A DNA stretch of 64,000 nucleotides, taken from Meghimatium bilineatum (Eukaryota > Mollusca > Gastropoda > Stylommatophora > Philomycidae). The stretch is from assembly GCA_034231615.1 (NCBI GenBank), contig CM067317.1:17808264-17872263 (forward strand), written 5' to 3'. Numbering within the stretch: position 1 is the stretch's first letter; each line of letters starts with the position of its first letter. The notes below the pieces were generated by a model. The model worked only from the letters and a program-made list of their open reading frames with translations. It was not told the DNA's origin and ran no database searches. The position numbers were made by a program, and so were the translations under genes. Positions 11,743 through 23,414 of the stretch are shown in pieces.

Positions 11743-13255
11743 ATACAGTTTTACATTTTATGTGTGGTATTCTATTCGGGCAGGGTCGTTCCTAGGAGAA
11801 GAACAGAGTACGTACATATGAGATAATCTAAGTACGATGCAGCCAGATCGTTGTCGTTTCAACAATGTGTTTCCATCTAGCAATACTCATCATCAATGGG
11901 TCGTCGTTCATGTCCTAGCTATCGATCGTTATGTTTATAATGAACGTCCCTCATAACGTAGATTTCCTTATCCTCTCACATCACTCTTCATATCCACTCA
12001 TCAATTCTCATCTGTAAAATGTTTTACATTTTAATCAAATCAATCTTCCATATTTTTTTCTAATTTCTTTTACCAATTCTTATTTTCTCATTTATCGCAA
12101 TTTCTTCCCTGGCATCACACTTTCCAAATCCGCCGCATCTCTACTCGCCAACCAGATTTCTAAATCATAACAATGCTTAGCCTCCGTTAAACTACTTATG
12201 CATATATCACCTTATGTCTTAACACTGGTAGGACAGATGACTAGACAAGATATATGTATGTTTGACTTGATTGATCAAAATAAGAAATATTGCTGACCCC
12301 CATCATATTTTGCATAAGAACACAGTCAAATACACATTTATAATGAAATGTATGAGCACAGTGGCAATGGGGTTTTTACGATGATCTATGACATAATGGG
12401 GAACCTAAGAGTGCAACAACAGTGGAATATGTTTCCAATAACAGCTTGGCGATCTATATCATGTCAGGTTCAGTAGAGGTGAAAGACAAGGAAATTGAGT
12501 TTAGTTGTGGTACTGAAGATTATGGCACGGAATACTGACATGATGATAGAGCTCTGAATGAGTATGTGTCTATCGCTTCTGCTCCCTACACCACGTAGTC
12601 GTGGTTTACATTTAGATTTATGTTTGTCTGCATATGTTTATGAGGAATTTTATTGAAAGCTTTCGTAAGTACTAGATGCATATCTTACTGAATGTGACAG
12701 TAGGTCGTAATGCAAGAATGGGCAATATAGTCACGGTTTAAAACTGACCGCCATTCCCGACCTCGTGAAATTGATTTTAAATAGTTATATGAACTGTATC
12801 ATAAACTCTGACAATACGAAATCATATTTCTGAGACAAATTGTATAATACGATGTGTATTGGTGGGAAGGTAAACATTATTACAACAACACATTAATGTT
12901 CCTAGTTGAAAACAGTGTTGCTCGATCGTCTCAAAGTTTAAGTATCTGCCAATATAATATAGGCTAATAATATTGCCACACATAACTCCTTAGTGTCGTA
13001 GGAATACCACACTGGATATATGAACACAGCAAGTGATGCACACAAATCTATCCTCGACCATTCTGAGAAGTGGAGATATATCACGCCCAGATCATTCTAT
13101 GATGTTATCAATTCATATTTTCTGTGTCCTCCTCTCCCCCTTCCACCCTCGATTGTTTATTGCAAAATAATTTTAGAAAGTGAGTCTCTTATCTAAATCT
13201 GCCAATATATCTACTAGTGAAATGTTTTAGCGGACTTTCTTTTTTGTCCGCTTGT
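11743..13255. other. no recognisable feature
   Basis: About 1.5 kb without tandem repeats, LINE motifs or frames over 60 codons. It is one of the longer single-copy-looking stretches. Confidence 0.5.
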
Positions 13256-14115
13256 AGTTTCCCATCCACATATTGTTCGTTCGTCCAGCACAAGTGATGA
13301 TGACCATGTGTTACATCCACTTTTGAGAATTCCCTAAGAGGTATGTCCTTGATTATGGGTTTGTAGACGGCTAATGAGCCCTACTATAGCTGTACATGTT
13401 CTTGGACAGTTCAGACATCGAATGACGACGGATCTTGGTCTATCCGTGACTCTCTAGCTGCTCTCGCTGTTGAGCTACTGAATTTCTCCTCTTTTCACAA
13501 GATGATGCAGCTCTTATTGATTTTAGAACGCCATGTAGATCTATTTTATGCAAGTTCTTCCTATGTATCGTGGTCTATTTCAAAGGCTTTTAGTGAGTTT
13601 TTTAACGAGTCTTTGTAGCGCTTCTTTTTGCCACCTTGAGATCGTGTACCCTTCTCTAGCTCACCATAGAGAAGTATCTTTGTCAGGCGATGGTCTGGCA
13701 TACTCACCACATGACCTGCCAAACGAAACTGTGTATGCACCAGGATCGTGTCAATGCTTGGGATACCAGCTCTATCTAGGACAGTGGTATCTGGAATCGC
13801 GTCTTGACATCTGATGTTCATAATTTTTCTGAGAAAGGTGGTGTGAAAATGATTGCGTTTTTTTTCACATGAAGTATATACATAATAAATCGTTCTCTAG
13901 CGTATAACAGCACTGGAAGTACCACTGCTCTGTAAACTTTCAGCTTAGTCTTATTGTTAATGCCATTTGTACGCCACACATTTCCGTACAATCTGCCGGA
14001 AGTACTGCTTGCCTTGACGATCCGTGTATACACTTCCTCATCAACGTTGACATTTTGTGATAACGTACTGCCTAGATATGTGAATCTATTCACAACTTTC
14101 ACTGCTACGTCATTT
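13256..14115 (-). pseudogene. LINE-D C-terminal fragment with zinc-finger tail
   Basis: From high to low coordinates: VNRFTYLGSTLSQNVNVDEE (14041-14102 region) and VLPVLLYARERF, the connection region after the palm; then IPDTTVLDRAGIPSIDTILV, MPDHRLTKILLYGELEKG and SQGGKKKRYKDSLK (13561-13821); then a degraded CxxC...HxxxH finger near 13350-13420 and a short 3' tail. This is the classic C-terminus of an RTE-like animal LINE. It is 5'-truncated after the palm and has at least one frame change near 13825. The same end is found at 20.9, 28.2, 33.3, 44.4 and 58.7 kb. Confidence 0.9.
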
Positions 14116-14179
14116 ACCTTTATTTAGGGCTCGAGATAGTTTTTTTCCATGGGCTTGTAGTATCATGTATACACATCTT

Positions 14180-14395
14180 AGTGGCCCCGCTGTATACGTG
14201 AGATAGTTGAATCACATTTGATTAATCCTAGCAATCGCTTTGTATATTTTAAGTGGTTTAATTACATTGTGTACATCCTAGCGATCGCTCTGTATACTTG
14301 AGATGCTTGAATCACATTTTGAATCACTAGGTAAAAACTTTTATACTGGGTTTCTTAGCAGCTTTTATACTGGGTTTCTTAGCTGGGTTTTTTAG
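14180..14395. repeat. local short tandem duplications
   Basis: Two to three diverged copies of a 55-60-bp unit with ATCCTAGCGATCGCTCTGTA and TTGAATCACATTT (14180-14330), followed by a 23-bp unit, CTTTTATACTGGGTTTCTTA, about 2.5 times. Confidence 0.75.
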
Positions 14396-14683
14396 CGAGA
14401 AAAAAAATCATTTTTCTCGTATTACTATACAATTATAAACTCTTTATAAAGGTTTATCTTCTAAATCACGATACTCGGGTTTCGAAATACGTACTGCACA
14501 TCAACACGACTTTAAAATGAGCTTACAATTCAATAGTGTCTACTACTGGTATATTTGAGAGGAAATGACATAATGACTTGATTTTAATGACATAATCCAA
14601 TGTCAGTGACGTAAACATTATTGAATGTGGATAACATCGCTAATTTGACACACATTTTTGGTTATATATGGCATTATGACGTT
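14396..14683. other. no recognisable feature
   Basis: Short AT-rich spacer. Confidence 0.5.
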
Positions 14684-14878
14684 ATTGTCTCTTGTCTTTC
14701 CCCGGTGAATGATGGTTGATCGAATCCACTTCTGCCGTTAGGCTTAGGGATCGGAGCCTTAGTTGGCATTCCAAGGTTAAATGTGTCGCCTTTGTTGCAT
14801 TGAGACCATATTTCTTCAAGGTTGTATTGATGTTTTCTATCCAATGTTTTCTTAGTCTACTTTTCTATATTCGGATAT
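14684..14878 (-). mobile_element. LINE-A 3' part (right-hand half follows an insertion)
   Basis: The + strand carries the LINE-A end CCGGTGAATGATGGTTGATC and continues colinearly with the 31.1-kb copy up to CTATATTCGGATAT. There it is broken by an unrelated 1.26-kb block and resumes at 16134-16145 with ATATCCGGATAT, continuing as TTGTTTTATGCTGTTATTGG. Together with 16139-16625 this is one LINE-A copy, truncated at its 5' end. Confidence 0.85.
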
Positions 14879-16133
14879 GTGGTGCAAAGTGAAAGCGCTA
14901 CTCACAGTGGACCCAGGGTTAGGAGATAACCAAGAACCCAAATGTACCTCCTCGTGATACACCTTGATAACAGAAAAACAGCGGCTCGTTCTGATTCTGG
15001 CTAAATCATTTGGGGATCGTGTCCGTGAATTTGGAGCTAGCAGATGGAAAGAGATATGCTTGCATAAGAGACAGACACTATCTCCGACACCATAGGCGCC
15101 AACATATGCAGTGGCACTGTCGATACACAGCGACGTATATAAGTCTAGTCGAGCATTGGGGGGGGGGGGTCAGCCATTGAAATGGTATGAAAAACCATAT
15201 GCCTGGCGAGAGACAAAAAGACTACACAATGAGTACTATGAAAGGGTAGTACAGCGCCAGATGGAAGTGCCAACTGCAAATAAAAAAATAAAAAGTGAAA
15301 AAGAGTCCCAAGGAAATCGGAACTACAAGCTCTGTTAGCTTGAGACAAGATTCTAGTTACCCGAGTTCCATATGATCAGAGACCCACATCCAATGGGCAC
15401 CCGGCAAAGAAAGAAGATCTGGTCCAATTCTAATGTCGAGCTTTCCTATACCAGAAACATGCTCGCAGAGAGAAAAGGTTCCGTACCCCAATGGGCTCAG
15501 GCACAAACGGGACAACGAACGATGCCCTGGTCCAACTCTACTGGAGAGCTTCCTATACCGGAAATAAACTCTCGGAGAGAAAGGGTTAAGTACCCGATGG
15601 GCTCAGGCGTAAATGGGATACGGTCGCTCAGCTCTAGAACGACTTAATCCCTAACAAGTGGTGTGAGACTCGAATTTGAACGAGGGATTCACGACGTCGG
15701 TGAACGACACATCGGCTAAGAAGGCGAAAGAATCAGGGTCCAACTCTTCTGTCTTCTTCCTCATCCGGAAACAGGCTCGCAGATGAGAAAAGGTTCATTA
15801 TCCGATGGGCACAAGCACAGATAGTCTAATTACACGAGGCAAGTTCATAGACAGTGGAACACCTCATGCGAGATAGACGTGAACGACAATCGACTCGGCG
15901 AAGAGTCACTACACACTCTCGTACCCGTCGTAGATATTCAGGCTGTCATGGACTAGGGAAGCCTACTACCCGAATTAAAGGCATGACGAAAACCGATGTG
16001 CTGGACTTCAGACGTCCAGACCACAAAGTGGCCAACCGAGATGCAAATAATACAGTTTTGATGTTAAACTTGCAGTACAACATACTTCACACTCCCTGAC
16101 GGGAATCACACAATATATTCGTTGTGAAAGACA
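14879..16133. mobile_element. unknown GC-rich insertion, about 1.26 kb
   Basis: This block interrupts a LINE-A copy and is bordered by ATATTCGGATAT (14867-14878) and ATATCCGGATAT (16134-16145), a likely 12-bp target duplication with one mismatch. A duplication of that length fits target-primed retroposition better than cut-and-paste. The base composition is clearly richer in G+C than the neighbours. Inside are about three diverged copies of a roughly 110-bp unit (15418-15510, 15529-15620, 15740-15820) sharing CTGGTCCAACTCT, GAAACA-GCTCGCAGA and CCGATGGGC segments. Frames at 15111-15338, 15372-15647 and 15854-16099 have no recognised domain. No terminal inverted repeats and no A-tail are visible. 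The family is unknown. Confidence 0.7.
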
Positions 16134-16138
16134 ATATC

Positions 16139-16625
16139 CGGATATTATTTTGTTTTATGCTGTTATTGGTATTTCGTTTTTGTTCTTTCTCATAAAATGA
16201 CGGAACAATTTTGCTATTTGTCTTTCGACATGCTCAATACATGATATTATACCTACTCCTTTCATAATTTCTTATGTTAAAACCTAACACTCCATCTCAA
16301 TTGTGACGATTTTACTTTGCTGCAAGACTGCCAATGATCACGTTTGACATCGGTAGAAGAGTGTTGGTATACACTTTGTAGATTTATTTGTCTTTCGATT
16401 TTCACTTTCAATTTTGGGTAGAGAAGTAATGGTGAATGTTGGTAAGTCACTGTGTTTGCTTTCTTACACCTTGTTTTTATTTCTTTGTCTAGTTTTTCAC
16501 TTTTAGAAAAAGACTGCCTAGATAATTAAATTCTTTGGCTTGTTTAACTGTGGTGTTATCTTTTGTTATATACATTCGTGTTGTAGAGACGACATATTAC
16601 TGAACGTCTATTTTTGTACTTGTAC
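16139..16625 (-). pseudogene. LINE-A, second half of the split copy
   Basis: It continues the colinear match to 31330-31830: CTCATAAAATGACGGAACAA, a GACATGCTCAATACATGATA block, GGTAGAAGAGTGTTGGTATA and GGCTTGTTTAACTGTGGTGT all have counterparts there. On the minus strand this is the region from the YLGS motif to the ORF end, with several stops. It fades out near 16625. Confidence 0.8.
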
Positions 16626-17035
16626 AGCTCATATTTTAGGTTGAATACAGTTTGTAAGATTAAGGAAGATACATTAATAATAAAAAGAAACCATGAAACA
16701 GAAGTAGGTTGATATGTGTATGAGAAACAGTGTACAATACAAAAATCTGTGCCTAAGGGTCCAGTATATAGATTATGGATTTTCGTAACTTTGTGGTTAA
16801 ATCTGTTTGATATGTGATAAGAGAACATGGGTTCTAATAATCCTTGTGACTATCGCTTGCAACCAAGGGAAATACGTGCTAACAGTGGTATTCGCGGGAA
16901 ACAGCGTGCGACGTGGTTGAAAAGAAAAAAACAAATTTATTCATATTCATGGTGTATCCATCAACCCAGTATTTTGTGTTTCAGCTGTATTGACTCTCTA
17001 AGCAATATAATTACGATCAGTAGTTTGCCATTTCA
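16626..17035. other. no recognisable feature
   Basis: No motif. The 90-codon minus frame at 16556-16828 is mostly an antisense shadow. Confidence 0.45.
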
Positions 17036-17039
17036 TTTT

Positions 17040-17118
17040 GAACGATACGGACAATTTTCTGTGGCGAGATTCACACCATGTACCACGGCCGTCACAGACG
17101 CGCTCTGCAAATGTTGAT
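17040..17118 (-). mobile_element. tRNA-derived SINE head, type 3
   Basis: On the minus strand GCGCGTCTGTGACGGCCGTG, then GTGTGAATCTCGCCACAG, matches the head of the fuller copy at 56.46 kb (GTGCGTCTGTGACGGCCAAG). Only the tRNA-like part is kept. Confidence 0.65.
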
Positions 17119-18505
17119 AAAGACATAGTACATATGGGCAAACCTGAATATAATGAAGTCAACCACCTACTCCTTCTTAGCTGTTTTTATACAAAGACAT
17201 AACAGCATTTAAAGAACAGTGGTTGAAGGTGTGATGGTTATACAAGAGAAATGGACAGCCTAAACAGATAATGGGTCAGAGACGTGATACAATTTTCTGT
17301 CGTGATTACATCAGATCCACAGGGCTAGAATTATGTTTAGTTCAGAGCATCCATAGAAGTCCACGTTTAGAAAAGAATATGTCATCATAATTATCGATGC
17401 CGAAAGTGCATTCTGTGTTTTTTTTAAATAAATTAATCGCAAAAAGAACAAAAGATGAATAAATAGGGTACTGAAGCTTCATTTTGAAGCGAGGAAACAT
17501 TGAAGACATATTAAAGAAAAATGTATGAATTGAACGTTATTACGAAATTAGAAATTTGGTTTTGTTCTTCAATCAGAGAAAACTCACTTCACGACTCGAC
17601 AATGTCGGCTAATTATGATGATCTGCACTTAAGAAATAAATTGCTATAAGTGGCCTCCTCTACGGAGCATATTGTCAATACTAAATAACATAACTTAGTC
17701 CAACATAATAGAACGCGTTGAGGGCTATTTGAGTAATTGGTTCTGACATTTCCAGGCGAAAAGAACTCGCAGAGAAAACGATTATATATAATGCATGTTG
17801 ACGTCAACTTCCCTATGAAACAAATCGTAATTCTACCATATCAAGAAATTCACAGGGTTATCATAGATAAGGATTATCTAGTATTTTTAATGGGTCTATG
17901 AAGACCATAAATTAATAAACATGTCTGTTAAGTTTGGTTCTTGAAAATAAATTTACTTTTTCTTCTCAAACTTGACCATAAAAATTGTTGAAAGTTAATT
18001 GTGGACACTGTTAAGCTCCAAAGAGATTGAGCTGGATTTATCGTGGTAACAACATATTATGTTATTCACATATATTATTTTTAATGGTTTTCCAATTTTT
18101 CCAGTATGCTGTACGTCTAACTGAATACATTGTCAAATATTTATCTTTCTGTACGCATAGTACCTACATTTGTTGTGACCATAGCGGACTCTGAAGTAAG
18201 TGATTCACTTTTCTATAGTGATGAGCTGGTGGGTTGCTGATCCAGCGGTGATGAGCTGGTGAAATGTATCATCTCTTTTTAGATCACTGAATACTTTGAA
18301 TTAGACATGGTTAATATTATTTGAGAATATCTTTCTTATTGAATTCCACATATGTGAGTGTGAATCTTTGACAATCATTGGAAAAAGGAAAAGTACACTA
18401 AAAACATGTGAAACAGAATCTTACATAAGTCTTCACAATATCATTAACAACATATTCACAAATATGGACATAAATGACAGAAATTAATCTAAACCAAACT
18501 GACTG
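17119..18505. other. no recognisable feature
   Basis: About 1.4 kb of AT-rich DNA. A short duplication of GTGATGAGCTGGTG (18220-18262) is the only structure noticed. Confidence 0.5.
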
Positions 18506-18738
18506 AAAAAAGTGGTTTCTTAATAGAAAATTATAATATCTTCGCCATATAAAATATCATGACAGCCTATTAGACAGTAATGGAGGGGATGGTGCCATGG
18601 TGTCGACAAAAAGGTTAGCAAAATGGAAGATTTCACAAGATATTAAAACCACATGGAAATGACATTCAAGAAGCATAACATTTAGATGAATTGCAGTAGC
18701 AGTCAGGAGTGACTGTGATGAAGGATTAGATGAAGTGT
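18506..18738 (+). pseudogene. LINE-B C-terminal scrap
   Basis: Reading on +, residues YLRHIKYHDSL, GGDG and DIKTTWK line up with LHCFDHIKRHDNLEKIIMEG and DIKDHLN in the 7.6-kb copy, including the spacing to the end of the ORF. Frameshifts separate the blocks. The last bases merge with a 44-bp minisatellite. Confidence 0.65.
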
Positions 18739-18747
18739 AACAGGAGT
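18715..18747. repeat. 44-bp minisatellite, left portion
   Basis: GATTAGATGAAGTGTAACAG followed by GAGT is the right part of the unit repeated at 19035-19180. The array is split here by a SINE. Confidence 0.75.
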
Positions 18748-19025
18748 CTTCTTCTGCGTTTATTCTCAAACTCCTGCAGATTAGCAGGATGTAGTCGGGA
18801 GAACGGAATACTTTGTGTCATGGTTTACAGGATTGCTCCTATATCTGCGCCTTTCGGCCCGACACATCTGACTTTAGCATGGCTTTGGGTCACTGACCCT
18901 ATATGGGATGGGACAGCCAACTCCATCCCATAACCTCCTTAGTCGCCTTTTACGACATTCATGGAAGGTAAACAGTGTTGCTATTCTTTGCTCCCCTTTT
19001 GGGCCCCGGCAACACAAGGGCGATC
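18748..19025 (-). mobile_element. GAA-tailed SINE-like repeat, full subfamily B copy with target duplication
   Basis: The 278-bp element is flanked by AACAGGAGT at 18739-18747 and 19026-19034, a 9-bp target duplication. On the minus strand it starts GATCGCCCTTGTGTTGCCGG and ends GAGAATAAACGCAGAAGAAG. This fixes both ends of the family, with the GAA end as the 3' tail. No ORF or clear pol III box was found. It landed in a 44-bp minisatellite. Confidence 0.85.
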
Positions 19026-19185
19026 AACAGGAGTAATGAATGTCTATGCTGAATGATTAGATGGAGTGTAACAGGAGTCACGAATGTCTATTATGTATGA
19101 TTAGATGAAGTGTAATAGAAGTCACCAATGTCTATAATGAATGATTAGATGAAGTGTAACAGGAGTCACGAAAGATTTTGATGAC
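19026..19185. repeat. 44-bp minisatellite, right portion
   Basis: Three to four copies of a unit with GATTAGATGAAGTGTAACAG, GAGTCACGAATGTCTAT and an AATGAAT-type spacer. Confidence 0.9.
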
Positions 19186-20930
19186 TCCTACATGTGCTCT
19201 AATAAATGTTATGTGATGATGATGATGATGATGGTCGTAATGTACAGCCACAAACTTGTATACATGTTTGTGTAATACGTATATTATGTGTTAAAGAATT
19301 AGATAGTTGTATCAATCTCAGCATACAATGTCATAAACCTTTGTCTTTACCATGCATAGGGGATAGGAATTTTCAGGTCTTAAGACGTAACTGCCTACAG
19401 GCAGTTCAAATGTCATTTTCTTCATTCAATAAGTTTCTGGAAATAACTTTTCTTTCACTAATCTCTTTTAGGTCATTGTGTTTCAATTTATTAATGTATA
19501 TTGATGATTATCGATAACGTGATTTCAAATAATATCACACTTTGCATATAGTGTTATACGGGATGCCACAGTGTAACGTGTTGTGTCGTGCTTAGTGGTG
19601 TTAATAAACATTTAAAAACGTGGATACTATTAATATGTATAAGTCATTGTGTGTCAGTTTTGCTTCCATTGCTTCTCTCTTTCTTTTCGCAGTGTTATAC
19701 TTATTAATTGCGTTTACTGCTTCAATGTAGTAAATGCAATTTTTTATATTAATACAAACGTCTTTTCCTGAGTAAATTACATTGTACAATTTGTTGTCTA
19801 CAAAAACGAAGCATGAAAAATTTAAATAAAAATAATACTCCTTCTGCAATTCATCAAAAACTTACTATAGAAGAAACCCGTGTAGAGACATTATCACAGT
19901 TGGGTGTTATTTTAAGACCACACACGGGATACATATTGTCAACATAAAAAAAGCATTTCAAGTAAGAATAGACTATTGATATCATAATACGCTGACATAT
20001 GTGTGAGACGATAAATATTATGTGACTATTCCGTGATCGTATAGAAGGTTAAGTAATGAGAGAAGCTGCTCCACTAATTACTTTCCCCCTTAATAACTGG
20101 CCACAAGACGATAAGGCAATATCATAACACTGACAGTTAAGTTCTTTCACCATACATATATTTGTAAATAATTCACGAATGCGATAATTACACATGTCTA
20201 TAGTGCATCAGAAAATACTTCGTGAAAGATCATGTAATATCTCAAATAATTGCGCTTTATAATTGTTTTTTACATGTTCGCATTTCATATATTTCGACAC
20301 TGATTGATGCGTACGTAAATCGAATGCTGTGCACGAGCTATATATGTGTTATAATAATTTTATCACTGAAAATGCAATTTAAAGAATTTAACAAAGTACA
20401 GAAAAAGTGTATTGACAGTTGTGTTCCAATAAAGCATCTTGAGAGTATTTACAATTATTTGTCGTGACAAGCAATCTGAAGCAGGTATGAATCAGTTGTA
20501 GCTAATAGGAACTATCAAAACATGCATTTTGTTAACTAAATATGTCGAACCATGAAGGATTTTTGTCTGTTACAGAATAAGCAAAGGAAAATGTCATTGC
20601 TGGACTATTGCGTCTAATGTCTGAACTGTCACGTCCCTGCTCTGCTCAATATTTCATGCTCAAGTGTGTCCTAGCAAACACTTACTTAATCATCATGTGT
20701 TCTCAAATGTCCTAGCAACACTTTACTTAATGATCATGTATTCACAAATAATAACAACCAGTAAACAACGTTTCAAAATTGCTTTATAAATATGTCGAAA
20801 ATGTGATATACTGCTAGTGAAAGCGGTAAACATTAAAATTAAATGAGAAAATTAAAGAAACTCATGGAAACATCGTTTTCAATCCTGTACCCAATGCAAA
20901 CATCAGCCATACTTAAGAAATATTTCGTTA
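19186..20930. other. mostly unrecognised DNA
   Basis: It contains a short (GAT)6 run near 19214-19232 and a two-copy 44-bp duplication at about 20655-20740 (TGTCCTAGCAAACACTTACT, then TGTCCTAGCAACACTTTACT). Frames at 19206-19517 (103 codons) and 20222-20467 (81 codons) have no recognised domain. No splice-supported gene model could be made. Confidence 0.45.
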
Positions 20931-20934
20931 ATCA

Positions 20935-21348
20935 CAAGTGATGATGACCATTTTTTACATCCACTTTTAAAAATTCAATTACATTTTGACCATACATAAT
21001 AGTTCGTAGATGGCTAATGAACCCCATTTCGAGCTGTAAATGGCCTTGGACAGTTCGAGCATGGAATGAGTCCTTGTAGCGCTTCTTTTGGCCACCTTGA
21101 GAACGTTTACCCTTCTCCAGCTCACCATAGAGAAGTATCTTTGACAGGCGATGGCCTGGCATACATACCAAGTAATCTTCCCATCGAAACTGTTTCTGCA
21201 TCAGGATACTGTCAATGCTGGGGATACCAGCAAAGATAGTGGTATCTGGAAACTTGTCTTGCCATCTGATATTCACAACGTTTCTGAGACACGCAGTGTG
21301 AAAGTGATTGCATTTCCTCACTTCACGATTTAAGGTATACCAGTTCAC
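20935..21348 (-). pseudogene. LINE-D C-terminus with internal deletion, open for 138 codons
   Basis: The frame 20932-21348 reads EVRKCNHFHTACLRNVVNIR, IPSIDSILMQKQFRWEDYLV, MPGHRLSKILLYGELEKGKR and SQGGQKKRYKDS, the standard LINE-D C-terminal blocks. It then jumps straight to ARTVQGHLQLE and FISHLRT, which belong to the terminal finger region. About 200 bases present in the 28.2-kb copy are missing at this junction, along with the first Cys pair. The reading frame across the deletion stays open, which makes it the longest intact LINE frame here. Confidence 0.9.
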
Positions 21349-21364
21349 CCAATTATTGTATGGT

Positions 21365-21665
21365 GTTTTACATTATGTAACGTAAATAAAGACATGTCCC
21401 ATGTCAGAAACCTGCCGTCGGGATGAAGATAACTCTTTATTTAATTAGCCGCAGTGATTATACGGCGGGGTGGCCAGTTCAATTCCATTCTGTGTTTCCC
21501 TTCTTTAACTCAAACGCCAGGTACCCATTTATGCCTGTGTCGACTGGAGGAACGGTCCTGTAAGTCGCAAAATCACAACTCGGTTTTATTTTGTCCCGGC
21601 GTGGTTTCGAACCTGGCAAACTGTAACCTGCGCATTATCACTAGACTACCGCACTCCACATACAG
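21365..21665 (-). mobile_element. tRNA-derived SINE, type 2
   Basis: On the minus strand the head reads GCGGTAGTCTAGTGATAATG (A box) and CCAGGTTCGAAACCACG (B box, complement at 21603-21613). The body contains GAACTGGCCACCCCGCCGT and AAGAGTTATCTTCATCCCGA near the 3' end. A second copy on + lies at 48.27-48.54 kb. The B box is a perfect consensus, so this family may be fairly young. Confidence 0.85.
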
Positions 21666-22330
21666 CGTCAAAAGGATACTGAGAGTGATATTATTTATTT
21701 TACTCAAGAAATATATTGATATGGACATTATAAATATTAGGCTACCCGCATAATTTAATGAATGTAAGTCAAATTGTTGCAGAGTAAACTGTTAGCAAAC
21801 AAAGGATAACTTTGAAAAAACTGTATAGTATTGTCCATGTACAATCACATTTTTGCAAGAAACGTGTCGGCAATTATTGCACAAATGCATGACTCCATTA
21901 TACGATGAAAAGAGAAACTCAATTCTGAAGTGTACACAGTATTCTAATACTATACATATGTAGCATACGTCAATAAATTTCAGTAAAAATTAAAGGAACA
22001 TTACAGAATAATTTCAACACGAGTATAAAATAATAAGCAGTATAATAAATATAATGTAAATAATATTATATTCTGAAAATAGTGGCAGTTTGCAAAGAGG
22101 AAGTTTTAAGCAGTATCGGGCAAGGAAACAATATATGCGAAGAATCTGCAAAATGTTTTCCCACTGAAGTATAAAATTGATTGAATTTAATTTGCAGAAG
22201 AATAGTTCATTGTCCCATTCTATTTTTTTGTTTGGTATCCTTATCTAAGTAAAGAAAGTGTGGTTGATACCGTTTCCGTGTTTTTTTCTCCACATCAAAC
22301 TACTATTTAATCTTAATATTTTCATGTTCT
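21666..22330. other. no recognisable feature
   Basis: AT-rich, no motif. Confidence 0.5.
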
Positions 22331-22600
22331 ACATTCAGACTAAACCAGAGACTAAAATGGTTCGACTACTTAATGAGAATGAACCCGTATTGACAAGTGA
22401 CACGAGCATTCAACATGAACATTGAATTAACAAGATACAGAGGAAGATCACAAGGATGGTTTATGGAGGGATCTTCCAACATTCTGTGGTGTCACAATTT
22501 TACAGTATATCAAGGGTCCAAACGTGCCATAATCTGATAAGCGACAGTCATTTAAACCTGCTACGCCTTACAGCAAAAGTAGAGAAAAGATAACAGATAC
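22331..22600 (+). pseudogene. LINE-E C-terminal scrap
   Basis: RLNQRLKWFDYLMRMNPY, then RYRGRSQGW, corresponds to the R-K-W-F-G-H and RGRP-R-W blocks at the end of many LINE ORF2 proteins. The DNA AAAATGGTTCGACTACTTAA is close to AAATGGTTCGTACACATGAT at 51.89 kb. Stops break the frame. Confidence 0.65.
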
Positions 22601-22649
22601 ATAGACAAGCAGACAGATCAATATATATATATTGATATAATGATAGATA

Positions 22650-22873
22650 GATGGCTAGCTATATAAACAGATACAGAGACGGACAGACGGACGGACATAC
22701 GGACGGACATACGGACGGACATACGGACGGACATACGGACGGACATACGGACGGACAGACAGATAGACATACGGACGGACATACGGACGGACATACGGAC
22801 GGACGGACGGACGGACGGACGGACGGACGGACGGACGGACGGACGGACGGACGGACGGACGGACGGACGGACG

Positions 22874-22919
<46 letters not shown>

Positions 22920-22926
22920 TAGATAT

Positions 22927-22987
<61 letters not shown>

Positions 22988-22990
22988 CAG
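22650..22990. repeat. tetranucleotide block (GGAC/AGAC/AGAT)
   Basis: Ordered zones: ATACGGACGGAC 12-mers, then pure (GGAC)n, then (AGAC)n, then (AGAT)n to 22987. The 95-codon Thr-Asp-Gly frame over it is an artefact of base composition. Confidence 0.97.
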
Positions 22991-23028
22991 ATTGTCTACA
23001 GGCTATAATTAATCGTGGTTCTGGTTAA

Positions 23029-23046
23029 TATATATATATATATATG
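23029..23046. repeat. (TA)9 microsatellite
   Basis: Short pure TA run. Confidence 0.9.
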
Positions 23047-23414
23047 GTAAGTGTACAATTGTCTATGAATGATATATATGTTAATTTAAACGGTATCAGT
23101 ACAAGGTGTCAATGACTACTATGTATGATAACGATAACAGTGTCTATGGATACTATACATGGCAACACATGATGATGCTTATGAAATGTGTTATAATAAA
23201 CACAATTTTATTTTATATATAGTGGCGGGTAATATACGGTCATGTGAATGAAAATCTCTGTACAAATTATTCTTTCTGGTTCAACAGTATGATCCATAAA
23301 TAATACATGCGCTTGTCCTAGAGATCAGAAAACTTTACTTTGAGCTACAAAAAAAAAACATTAAAAAAAAATACAAACAAGAAGAAAAACAGAAAAAATG
23401 TTTTTGGCTCTTTA

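Noticed and set aside
14879-16133. Reading the GC-rich insert as rRNA or as a host exon cluster
   Set aside because: No rRNA-like core and no splice-consistent frames; flanking duplication points to an insertion.
19206-19517. 103-codon + frame as a gene
   Set aside because: Starts in a GAT repeat and shows no domain.
21600-21655. tRNA gene on minus strand
   Set aside because: Perfect B box, but the acceptor stem does not pair and the sequence continues into a SINE body shared with 48.3 kb.
22651-22938. 95-codon Thr-Asp-Gly frame
   Set aside because: Tetranucleotide repeat, no gene.
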